64,000 nucleotides of DNA from DATAXI01 sp963756185. GTDB taxonomy: Bacteria > Verrucomicrobiota > Verrucomicrobiia > Chthoniobacterales > Chthoniobacteraceae. This document shows, in pieces, positions 56,309 to 64,000 of this stretch; the stretch's first letter is position 1; each line of letters starts with the position of its first letter. Position numbers and translations under genes: made by a program. The notes beneath the pieces are model-generated. The model had not been told where the DNA came from. It did not search any database and saw only the letters and a program-made list of their open reading frames with translations. Where the stretch lies: the NCBI GenBank assembly GCA_963756185.1, contig CAVWMS010000015.1, positions 372,001-436,000 of the forward strand. Reading direction: 5' to 3'.

Positions 56309-57933
56309 GAAAGTTCGGCGCGATCAGCGAAAAACCGGCGCTCGACGTGCTCGACGATGCGTTTGCGCTGCTGCGCCGATGTCCGGCGGGTGTGATTGCG
56401 ATGTATTACATCGGGGCGGCGCCGTTTGTGTTGAGCTTTCTTTATTTCTGGACGGACATGAGCCAGAGCGGGCTGGCGGCCGAGCACGTGGTCGATTCGT
56501 CGCTGGTGGTGGCGGCGGCGTTTCTCTGGTGCAAGGTGTGGCAATCGGTTTACTGCGTGAACCTGCTGGCCGTGGCCGCCTGCCGGAGGCCGCCGCGCTG
56601 GACGTGGCGCAAACTGCTGCGGCTGGCGGCGGTCCAGGCGTCGATCCAGCCGAGCGGGCTTTTCCTGATGCCGCTGTCGGCGCTGGCCATCGTGCCGTAC
56701 GGGGTGGTATGCGGCTTTTACCAGAATGTGTCGGCGCTGGCGCTGACGGGCGAAGGGGAGGCGCTCGAGGGGGGCGCGCTGCGGCGGGAAGCGCTGGCGC
56801 AGGCGCGGCGGTGGCGGCGGCAAAGCAATGTCGGGTTGGCCGTGCTGCTGCTGTTTGGGTTCGTGGTGTTCCTGAACCTGTTTTCGGTGATCATCTTGAT
56901 TCCGATGCTGATGAAGGACCTGCTCGGCATCGAGACGATGGTCTCCCGCTCGGTGTGGACCATGTTCAACACGACGCTGGTGATGGCGGCGGCGGGCCTG
57001 GCGTACCTGTGCGTGGACCCGATCCTCAAGGCGTTCTACGTGCTGCGCTGCTTCCATGGCCGCGCGGTCGGGACCGGCGAGGACCTGCGAATCGCGCTCC
57101 GCTCGGCGCGGGCCGGTGTTGCGGGCAGCGGCCATCCTGCTGGTGCTTTGCTGCGCGAACACCGCGCGCTGCGGCTTCACGGAGACGCCGGCGGACCTTC
57201 CCGCGAAGTCGGCGCAGATCAATGAATCGATCACGCAAACGCTGACGAAACCGCAGTTTGCCTGGCGCGCCCCGCGCGAGGAGTTGAAAGACCGCGGGCC
57301 GGTGGACAACTTCATGCAGGGGGTGTTCGACATGATGGACCGGCAGATGAAGAGGGTTGGGAAATGGTTCGATAAATTCACGAAGTGGTTCAACAAGCTG
57401 AATTCGAAGAGTCAGAGCGACGATTACACGCCCGGAAACGGGCATAACTGGGGGGATTTCTTCCGCGTCTTCGCCTGGATTTTCTGCGTCGGCGCAGTGT
57501 GTGCGCTGGCATTTTACCTGAGGCTGGTGATTTCAAACCGGAAGCAGGCGCTCAGCGCGACCGCGGCGCCTGTGGCGACGCTTCCGGACCTCGCATCGGA
57601 CGACATCGCGGCGGATCAACTGCCCGAGGATGAATGGCTGAACCTCGCGCGCCAGATGATGGAGCGCGGCGACTTGCGCCTGGCGCTGCGGGCGCTGTAC
57701 CTGGCGGCGCTGGCGCACTTGAGCCAGCGCCGGTTCATTTCGATTGCGCGGTACAAATCGAACCGCGATTACCAGCGGGAATTGCGCCGGCGCAGGCCGG
57801 CGGAGGCGGAACTCAACGCGACCTTTGCCGACGCAGTCGCCTCATTCGACCGCGCGTGGTATGGAATGCACGAAGTAACCCGGAAATGCTCAGTGTCTCG
57901 CAATTGAACCTCGAGCGGATTCGCGCCTGCTAA
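56305..57933 (+). CDS. Membrane protein with C-terminal DUF4129 domain (two frame breaks)
   Basis: A protein of about 540 aa. The first part (56305-57110) has about six membrane segments (for example GVIAMYYIGAAPFVLSFLYF, FGFVVFLNLFSVIIL). A second frame continues with ILLVLCCANTARCGFTETP (second hydrophobic or signal-like segment), a coiled charged stretch, membrane segment VFAWIFCVGAVCALAFYLRL, and the DUF4129-type end LRALYLAALAHLSQRRF ... WYGMHEV. The breaks are one inserted base near 57110 and one missing base near 57880; the latter restores the normal ending EMLSVSQLNLERIRAC. Two separate genes are possible, but no stop or start lies between the parts in the corrected frame. DUF4129 proteins accompany MoxR/DUF58 systems. 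Confidence 0.6.
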
Positions 57934-57940
57934 CCCCCCG

Positions 57941-59200
57941 ATGAAACGCCCACGCTGGCCCCTCATTCTCGTCATCCTCACGATTGCCTCCGGGTGCGTG
58001 GCGGGCTTCGTGCGGCTATTCGAGCTGCGCTTCGAGGCCGGCAACGTCTATCCGCATTACTCCTCGCTGCGCGCCGATCCGCTCGGGACGGAGGTTCTCT
58101 ATGACGCGCTCGAGGCGACCCCGGGGTTCCAGGTCAGCCGCAATTATCTGCCGCTGAAAAAGGTGGACCCTGCCGGCGCGGTGGTGATCCTCGCGGGCTG
58201 CGAGCCGCTTGGATGGGAGCAGACGGATGTGGATGACATGGAAAACCTGGCCAACAATGGCGCGCGCATCGTGATCGCGCTCTCGACCGAAGAGGAGTTC
58301 CTCACTCATTCCGAATACAACGCGAAGAACGAGAAGGAAACGACGGACAAAAAGCAAACGAAGAACCAGAAGGCCGGCCAGGACAAGGCAAAGCAGGAGA
58401 GCAGCAAGAAGGAATCATCGAAAAAATCGGACGACGATGAGGATGAGGACGAGCCGAAGTACCTCTCGCTGGACGAAGTCGGAAAGCAATGGGGCTTTGG
58501 CGTCGACGATCACAAACTGAAGTCCGGCGGCGATGCCGACCTCGTGCCGAGCCTGACCGCACAGGCGGCGACGCCCGACACCGAGCCGGCGCTGACGTGG
58601 CATACCGGCCTCGTCTTCACCAGTCCCATCGCAGCGTGGAGGGTCCTTTACAAGACCGACGGCCAGCCGTGCGTCATGGAGCGCAATTACGGCAAGGGAA
58701 GCATCGTGCTCGCAACCGATTCGTATTTCCTGAGCAACGAAGCGATGCGCGCCGAGCGCGCGCCGCGGCTCATCGCGCTTTTGCTCGGGTCCCAGACACG
58801 CGCGGTGTTCGACGAGACGCACCTCGGGGTCGCGGAGCAGCCCGGCATCGCCACGCTGGTGCGCAAGTACAATCTCGACGGGCTGATGGCGGCCATCGCC
58901 GTGCTCGCGGCGCTCTTCATCTGGTATGCCGCCTCCCCTTTCCTGCCGCCCCGGCCCGACCAGGACGACCCGCAGATTGTCACCGGCAAGGATTCCACCT
59001 CCGGGTTTATCAGTCTTTTGCGCCGCGCCATCGCTCCCTCGCGCCTCATCAAGGTTTGCGTCGAGCAATGGGAAAAATCGATCGTCCATCAGCCCGGCAG
59101 ATTGCGCACCGCAATTCCCCAGGTCGAGGCGACGGCCTCGATTTCCGAACCGCTGGCCGCCTACCAGGCCATCAGCCAAATCCTAGCCCAGAAAAAATAA
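57941..59200 (+). CDS. DUF4350 membrane protein
   Basis: A 419-aa protein of the DUF4350 type. A membrane segment follows the start (LILVILTIASGCVAGFVRLF). A large extracytoplasmic domain contains PHYSSLRADPLGTEVLYDAL and VVILAGCEPLGW. A Lys/Glu-rich insertion sits near 130-170 (SSKKESSKKSDDDEDEDE). A second membrane helix lies near 305-325 (AAIAVLAALFIWYAASPF), followed by a cytoplasmic tail. The DUF4350 protein is a usual part of the MoxR-DUF58-DUF4129 gene cluster in Bacteria; the role in the complex is not known. It ends TAA directly before the moxR ATG. Confidence 0.85.
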   Translation: MKRPRWPLILVILTIASGCVAGFVRLFELRFEAGNVYPHYSSLRADPLGTEVLYDALEATPGFQVSRNYLPLKKVDPAGAVVILAGCEPLGWEQTDVDDMENLANNGARIVIALSTEEEFLTHSEYNAKNEKETTDKKQTKNQKAGQDKAKQESSKKESSKKSDDDEDEDEPKYLSLDEVGKQWGFGVDDHKLKSGGDADLVPSLTAQAATPDTEPALTWHTGLVFTSPIAAWRVLYKTDGQPCVMERNYGKGSIVLATDSYFLSNEAMRAERAPRLIALLLGSQTRAVFDETHLGVAEQPGIATLVRKYNLDGLMAAIAVLAALFIWYAASPFLPPRPDQDDPQIVTGKDSTSGFISLLRRAIAPSRLIKVCVEQWEKSIVHQPGRLRTAIPQVEATASISEPLAAYQAISQILAQKK

Positions 59201-60166
59201 ATGGAGACCAGCCCCGACGAAATCAAAGAAATCCTCTCCCGCACGCGCGAGGAGATAGGCAAAGTCATTATCGGCCAGCATGAAGCCGTCGAGCGGTCGC
59301 TGATCGTGATCTTCACGGGCCAGCACGCGCTGGTCGAGGGGGTGCCGGGAGTGGCCAAGACGCTGCTGGTGCGGACGCTGGCGCGGGTGCTGGGGTGCGA
59401 GTACAACCGCATCCAGTTCACGCCGGACCTGATGCCGGCGGACATCACCGGCACCAACGTCTTCAACCTCCAGCGCAACGAATTCACCCTTATCAAGGGC
59501 CCGGTCTTCACGACCTTCCTGCTGGCGGATGAAATCAACCGCGCGCCGGCGAAAACGCAGTCGGCGCTGCTCCAGGCGATGCAGGAACGGCAGGTCACCA
59601 TCGACCGCGACTCGCATCAGCTCTCGCCGAACTTCACCGTCTTTGCCACGCAAAACCCGATCGAATACGAGGGGACCTATCCGCTGCCCGAGGCGCAAAA
59701 AGACCGGTTCATGCTCAAGATCAAGATGGACCCGCCCGAGCGCGACGAGGAACTGGTGCTCGCGCAGCGAATGCTGGATGAAACGGCGCCGGAGGCCGTC
59801 CTGGCAAGCGGGGCGGTGCAGCCGGTCATTGGGGCGGAGGACCTCGCGCGGCTGCGCCACGCGCTCAACGGCATCGTCATGCGCGAGGAGCTGATCGCCT
59901 ACGCGGTGGACCTGGTACGCGGCACGCGCAATAACGACAGCGTGCTCATCGGCGCCGGGCCGCGCGCGACACAATCGCTGCTGCTGGCCAGCCGGGCGCA
60001 GGCGGCGATCTCGGGACGGGACTTCGTGACGCCCGACGACGTGAAGTTGATGGCGGTACCGGTCTTTGAACACCGCCTCATCCTGCGGCCCGAATACGAA
60101 ATCGAAGGGGTGACGGCGGTGGAGGTGATCAACAAGGTGCTCGAGCAGGCGGCGGTGCCGCGGTGA
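59201..60166 (+). CDS. moxR: MoxR-type AAA+ ATPase
   Basis: A 321-aa AAA+ chaperone-like ATPase of the MoxR family. Walker A is GVPGVAKT (47-54), Walker B LLADEI (107-112), and sensor/arginine-finger motifs follow (ATQNPIEYEG, QKDRFMLK). MoxR proteins act with DUF58 (VWA-like) partners to mature or assemble periplasmic or membrane complexes. Its start ATG directly abuts the preceding TAA (no gap) and the DUF58 gene follows after 4 bp, so the module is intact. Confidence 0.92.
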   Translation: METSPDEIKEILSRTREEIGKVIIGQHEAVERSLIVIFTGQHALVEGVPGVAKTLLVRTLARVLGCEYNRIQFTPDLMPADITGTNVFNLQRNEFTLIKGPVFTTFLLADEINRAPAKTQSALLQAMQERQVTIDRDSHQLSPNFTVFATQNPIEYEGTYPLPEAQKDRFMLKIKMDPPERDEELVLAQRMLDETAPEAVLASGAVQPVIGAEDLARLRHALNGIVMREELIAYAVDLVRGTRNNDSVLIGAGPRATQSLLLASRAQAAISGRDFVTPDDVKLMAVPVFEHRLILRPEYEIEGVTAVEVINKVLEQAAVPR

Positions 60167-60170
60167 AGCG

Positions 60171-61484
60171 ATGATCGTCCCGCGCCCACGGCTGCTGATC
60201 TGCTTTGCGCTGGTGGTGGCGCCGCTGGCGGCGCTGGGCGCCACGGTCCCGCGGACGCTGCCGTTCGCGCTCGCCGGCATCGGCCTTTTCGCCGTGCTGG
60301 CGGCATACGATGCGTGGGGCGTCACCGGGACGCTGGCCGCGGTCACCATTGAATTGCCGCAGGTGGTCCGCCTGCAGCGGGAGCGCGAGGGGCGCATCAA
60401 CGCGCGCATCCGCAACACGGGCAAAGAGGCGCGCACGCTGCGGCTCGGGCTGGCGTTTCCGCGGTATTTTACATCCCCGGGCGAGGAATTGGTGGCGCGG
60501 CTGCCGGAAGGAAGTGAATTCTCGCTGCTCGACTGGATCTGCCGTCCGCTCAGACGCGGCCAATATTTCCTCGAACAATACTTTCTCGAGACCAACTCGC
60601 CCTTCGGCCTCTGGGCGTGGCGGGAAGCGCGGGAGACAAGGTGCGAGCTGCGGGTCTATCCTGATTTCATCGACGAGCGCAAACATGTCGCCGCGCTCTT
60701 CCTGAATCGCGGCCACCTCGGCATCCATGCGCGGCGCCAGCCCGGCAAGGGGCGCGACTTCGAGAAGCTGCGCGATTACATTCCCGGGGACAGCTACGAC
60801 GAGATTCATTGGAAGGCCTCGGCCAAGCGCGGGCGGCCCGTGACGAAGGTATTCCAGGTCGAGCGAACCCAGGAGGTGTACGTCGTGCTCGACGCGTCGC
60901 GCCTGATGGCCCGCGATCCGGCGCTGTTCGAGCGTTACATCACCGCGGCGCTGCTGCTCGGGATCGCGGCGGAGCAACAGGGGGATTTGTTCGGCGCGAT
61001 CGCGTTCAGCAACCGCATCCTGCATTTTGCCCGCGCGCGCAGCGGCAAGGCGCAATTCGCCGTCTGCCGCGACATGCTCTACGCGCTGCAGCCGGAAAGC
61101 GTCACGCCCGACTTCGACGAGCTGGCCTCGTTCATCCGCACCCGCCTGCGCAAGCGGGCGCTGCTGGTGTTTCTCACCGCGCTGGATGATCCGGCCATCG
61201 GCGAGAGCTTCCTCCATGCGATGGACCTGATCTGCCGCCAGCATCTCATCCTCGTGAACATGCTGCGGCCGGCCATCGCGCAACCGCTCTTCTCCGACGC
61301 TGCGGTTTCGAACATCGACGACATTTATACCAAGCTGGGCGGCCACCTGCTGTGGCACGACCTGCGGGAGCTGGGGAAGGTGCTGCAGCGGCGCGGCGTT
61401 CGGCTGGCGATGACGGAAAAGGAGACGCTCTCGGCGCAGATGGTGAGCCAGTATGTCAACGTGAAGGCGATGCAACTGATATGA
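60171..61484 (+). CDS. DUF58 domain protein (MoxR partner)
   Basis: A 437-aa membrane-anchored protein. An N-terminal membrane part (LLICFALVVAPLAALGA) is followed by the DUF58 motif DFEKLRDYIPGDSYDEIHWK and the VWA-like region YVVLDASRLMAR with a MIDAS-like Asp. The C-terminal domain is long and typical of the family. It works with MoxR as the adaptor for a membrane complex; the substrate is unknown. Its stop overlaps the next gene's ATG (61481-61484). A start near 60171 is supported by the 4-bp gap from moxR. Confidence 0.88.
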   Translation: MIVPRPRLLICFALVVAPLAALGATVPRTLPFALAGIGLFAVLAAYDAWGVTGTLAAVTIELPQVVRLQREREGRINARIRNTGKEARTLRLGLAFPRYFTSPGEELVARLPEGSEFSLLDWICRPLRRGQYFLEQYFLETNSPFGLWAWREARETRCELRVYPDFIDERKHVAALFLNRGHLGIHARRQPGKGRDFEKLRDYIPGDSYDEIHWKASAKRGRPVTKVFQVERTQEVYVVLDASRLMARDPALFERYITAALLLGIAAEQQGDLFGAIAFSNRILHFARARSGKAQFAVCRDMLYALQPESVTPDFDELASFIRTRLRKRALLVFLTALDDPAIGESFLHAMDLICRQHLILVNMLRPAIAQPLFSDAAVSNIDDIYTKLGGHLLWHDLRELGKVLQRRGVRLAMTEKETLSAQMVSQYVNVKAMQLI

Positions 61485-62484
61485 TCATCGACCTGGAACG
61501 CTTTCTGGCAGCCGGGAGGCCCGAATGGAGCCGGCTCGAATCGATGCTCGACAAGATGGAGGCGGCGCCGAACGACAAATTGAGCTTCGATGAGCTGCGC
61601 GCGTTCTACCGGCTTTACCAGCGGGTCTCGGCCGATCTGGCGAGGGCGCAAACATTTGCCAGCGAGCCGGAAATCACGCGCTACCTGGAATCGCTCACCG
61701 CGCGGGCCTACGCGGAAATCCACGAAACACGCGGACGCGCCATGCGCGTGCGGCCGTTCCATTGGTTCTGGTACGAATTTCCGCGCGTGTTCCGGCGGCA
61801 CATCCGGGCGTTCCAGCTTTCGCTGCTGATCACCACGGCCGGGGCGGTGTTCGGCGCCGGGGCGGTCTATTTCGACCCGGACGCGAAGCCGGCGATCATC
61901 CCGGACCAGTTCTCGCCGCTGCTGGGCAATCCGGCGAAGCATGTCCACAAGGCGGAAACGGAGAAGCACGCATGGAACTCCGGCCAGGAGGCCTCCGTCT
62001 CCGCGTATCTGATGGACAATAACATCCATGTCTCGATCGGGCTGCTGGCGATGGGCATGACCTATGGCATCGGCACGATTGTCCTGCTGTTTTATAACGG
62101 AGTGATCCTCGGGGCGGTGGCGCTCGATTTCATTCGGGCGCACGAGACGCCGTTCGTGCTCGGCTGGCTGATGCCGCACGGCGTCATCGAGCTTCCGGCG
62201 ACCATCATCGCGGGCCAGGCGGGATTGATCGTGGCCAGGGCGCTGATCGGCGGCCAGGGCCGCTCGACGCTCAAGACGCGCCTGCGGGAAGTGGGCGGCG
62301 ACCTGATGACGCTGATCGGCGGCGTCTCGGTCATGCTGGTCTGGGCGGGCCTGGTGGAATCGTACTTTTCGCAGATCAACAAACCGGTCCTGCCGTACCC
62401 GGTAAAGATCGCGTTCGGCGCGACGGAACTGGTGGTGCTCATCTGGTTTTTGAACCGCCGGCTGCCGGAGGAGAAACAGCGTGA
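61481..62484 (+). CDS. Stage II sporulation protein M-like membrane protein (end uncertain)
   Basis: A protein of about 334 aa of the SpoIIM family. Its cytoplasmic start (MIIDLERFLAAGRPEWSRLE) is followed by about five membrane helices (for example LLITTAGAVFGAGAVYF, IGTIVLLFYNGVILGAVALD, GWLMPHGVIELPATIIAGQA). The start codon overlaps the DUF58 stop (ATGA). The frame has no stop until 63514, far into the next gene. The expected GTGA overlap with the RDD gene at 62481-62484 lies one frame off. One missing base, possibly in the AAA run near 62474, would give this natural end, so the end is inferred. Confidence 0.75.
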
Positions 62485-63245
62485 GCAGCCTGCGAATCAA
62501 AACGCCCGAAGGGGTGATATTCTCGTTTGCGCTGGCGAGCCCCATCACGCGCTTCCTGGCGTGGATCGTCGATTGCATCGTCGTGATCGTGGTTTCGACG
62601 GCCATCAGAACCTGCCTGGTGGCCTTCATCGTGATCAGTGTGGACCTTGCGATGGCCGCGATGATCCTCTCCTATTTTGCGATCTCGGTGGGATACGGGA
62701 TTTGCACCGAATGGTTCTGGCGTGGACAGACCATCGGCAAGCGGCTGCTGAAACTGCGCGTGATGGACGAGCAGGGGCTGCGGCTGCGGTTCCAGCAAAT
62801 CGTGATTCGCAACCTGCTGCGGCCCGTGGATTCGCTGCCGCTCTTCTATCTTTTCGGCGGAGTTTTTTCACTCATCAGCCCGCGCGCGCAGCGGCTGGGA
62901 GATTTTGCGGCGAATACGGTGGTGATCCGCTCGCCGAAGATCAGCGAGCCCGACCTGGACCAGCTCGTGAGCGGCAAGTTCAATTCGCTGCGGCAGTTCC
63001 CGCATCTCGAGGCGCGGCTGCGCCAGCGGGTCTCGCCGGCGGAGGCGGGGGTGCTGCTCGAGGCGCTGCTGCGGCGCGACGACCTGGAGGCGGAATCGCG
63101 CGTCTCGCTCTTCGCGGAGCTGGCCGACCATTGCCGCGCGCTGGTCCATTTCCCGCCCGAGGCCACGGAGTCGCTCGCCGACGAGCAGTATGTGCGCAAC
63201 GTGGTGGATATCCTCTTCCGCGGAAACCGGCCCGCGGCGAGGTAG
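62481..63245 (+). CDS. RDD-family membrane protein
   Basis: A 254-aa RDD-domain protein. GTG start. Two to three membrane segments (about 20-50 and 115-135) lie in the RDD domain: SPITRFLAWIVDCIVVIVVS, TEWFWRGQTIGKRLLKLRVM. A cytoplasmic C-terminal half (about 150-254) is helical and rich in Leu/Arg/Glu. It overlaps the putative SpoIIM stop by four bases. RDD proteins often close the MoxR-DUF58-SpoIIM cluster. The role of the extra C-terminal domain is unknown. Confidence 0.85.
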   Translation: MSSLRIKTPEGVIFSFALASPITRFLAWIVDCIVVIVVSTAIRTCLVAFIVISVDLAMAAMILSYFAISVGYGICTEWFWRGQTIGKRLLKLRVMDEQGLRLRFQQIVIRNLLRPVDSLPLFYLFGGVFSLISPRAQRLGDFAANTVVIRSPKISEPDLDQLVSGKFNSLRQFPHLEARLRQRVSPAEAGVLLEALLRRDDLEAESRVSLFAELADHCRALVHFPPEATESLADEQYVRNVVDILFRGNRPAAR

Positions 63246-63325
63246 GGTTCCCGGCCGTTCGGGCCAGTGATTTGCTCGAAGGGGCATTTTCATCAGAAAT
63301 CGAGCTTTCACAGGCAATTATTCGA

Positions 63326-63354
63326 TTGACTACTTTTAGTTCATGGACTAATTT
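63326..63354 (+). promoter_or_regulatory. Sigma-70-like promoter of the downstream ATPase gene
   Basis: TTGACT (63326-63331) and TAATTT (63349-63354) are spaced by 17 bp, a near-ideal pair 31 bp ahead of the ATG at 63385. A 12-bp direct repeat, GACTACTTTTAG and GACTAATTTTAG, spans both boxes with an 18-bp period. Confidence 0.65.
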
Positions 63355-63384
63355 TAGCCAGACAAATAATCACACCTCAATCCC

Positions 63385-64000
63385 ATGCCAGTTCCAAATC
63401 CATTCAAACCGGGCGCCGGACACATGCCCCCCTATCTGGCGGGCCGGACGGCGGAGACACGCATGTTTGAGCAGCTCCTCGGCCAGGATGTCATCCTTTC
63501 CAACGTGGTCCTGACGGGTCTCCGTGGGGTGGGAAAGACCGTTCTTCTTGAAACATGGAAGCCGCTGGCCATTTCAAAAAAATGGCTTTGGGTAGGCACT
63601 GATCTCTCGGAATCAACGAGCCTCAGCGAGGAGAAACTGGTGATCCGATTGCTCACGGATCTGTCCGTGGTGACATCCGGAATTATCCTGACCAACCCTC
63701 CACTTCCAACAGTTGGATTTTCGGCCGTTTTGGGGCAACCGCGCACGGAGCGAATGAGCTATGAGAAACTCCTTGAAATATATAAAAACACGCCGGGGCT
63801 GCCTTCTGATAAGCTGAAGGTAATTCTCCAGACTGTTTGGGAGTGTTTGAAGCCGCACGGATTCAAGGGCATGATATTCGCCTACGATGAAGCCCAAACG
63901 ATGTCAGACCATGCAGAGAAGGAACAATATCCCCTGTCCTTGTTGCTCGACGTGTTTCAATCCATTCAAAAGCGGGGAATACCGTTCATGTTGGTATTGG
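63385..64000 (+). CDS. P-loop ATPase (partial, cut by the window end)
   Basis: The first 205 residues of an ATPase that continues past the window. After MPVPNPFKPGAGHMPPYLAG, a linker leads to Walker A GLRGVGKT (45-52, in VLTGLRGVGKTVLLETW) and Walker B FAYDEAQ (166-171). The DEAQ-type Walker B and the short leader resemble AAA/STAND-type ATPases (AAA_22 / archaeal-type ATPase family). Such genes often accompany mobile or defence systems, but no further genes are visible. Less GC-rich than its neighbours, with its own good promoter, so possibly acquired. Confidence 0.8.
   Translation, partial: MPVPNPFKPGAGHMPPYLAGRTAETRMFEQLLGQDVILSNVVLTGLRGVGKTVLLETWKPLAISKKWLWVGTDLSESTSLSEEKLVIRLLTDLSVVTSGIILTNPPLPTVGFSAVLGQPRTERMSYEKLLEIYKNTPGLPSDKLKVILQTVWECLKPHGFKGMIFAYDEAQTMSDHAEKEQYPLSLLLDVFQSIQKRGIPFMLVL

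Noticed and set aside
61352..61480. Upstream extension of the SpoIIM-like frame
   Set aside because: It overlaps the end of the DUF58 gene, while the ATGA overlap at 61481 gives a natural start with a good N-terminus.

Overview
The window is high-GC DNA (roughly 60-65 % by eye) and most likely comes from a member of the Verrucomicrobiota. The main reasons are: several secreted proteins built from autotransporter-associated beta-strand repeats and ending in a PEP-CTERM anchor; a beta-helix protein ending in the C-terminal domain common in Verrucomicrobia; and a MoxR / DUF58 / SpoIIM-like / RDD / DUF4350 / DUF4129 membrane gene cluster. Short dispersed repeats of the kind common in these genomes are also present. 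No rRNA, tRNA, CRISPR array or intact insertion sequence was recognised.

Layout. 382-3574: a PEP-CTERM repeat protein. 3568-6151 (minus): a PstS-like binding protein, a SufE-like protein and a two-domain sulfurtransferase. 6326-14668 (plus): purA, uppS, an NtrC-type regulator, a VapBC-type toxin-antitoxin pair, a class IV aminotransferase and mfd. 15259-18518 (minus): lspA and ileS overlapping by ATGA. 18804-20614: a Bax-inhibitor-1-like membrane protein, a decayed PIN toxin and a second PIN toxin-antitoxin pair. 20661-22261 (minus): a DUF2089 protein coupled to a membrane protein. 22481-24405: rplU, rpmA, trmL and a LolD-like ATPase. 24483-34906: a GH78 rhamnosidase, a PEP-CTERM protein, a glycosyltransferase, a seven-repeat PepSY-like protein and a His-rich secreted protein. 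34907-35785: a repeat-rich zone and a pseudopilin remnant.

35865-37633 is the most novel region. It is a compact three-gene operon: a small protein with a regularly spaced six-cysteine tail, a GRDP-like protein whose C-terminus resembles a PqqD/RRE fold, and a SAM methyltransferase. It looks like an undescribed peptide-modification (RiPP-like) system, although that function is inferred. 37768-53236 (minus) holds a secreted GH57-type hydrolase, a PhoB-like regulator with an 11-bp-spaced direct repeat upstream, a beta-helix/ricin-lectin protein and a very large (about 2,420 aa) beta-strand-repeat PEP-CTERM protein. 53524-63245 (plus) is a long, tightly overlapping operon of zinc-ribbon/B-box membrane proteins followed by the MoxR-DUF58-SpoIIM-RDD module. 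The window ends inside a P-loop ATPase gene that has a good sigma-70-type promoter.

An important caveat is that many genes, including the normally essential purA and uppS, carry single-base indels that split the frame. Family alignment restores each one, so most are probably consensus errors rather than real pseudogenes. Genes are annotated here across these breaks and each break is listed.
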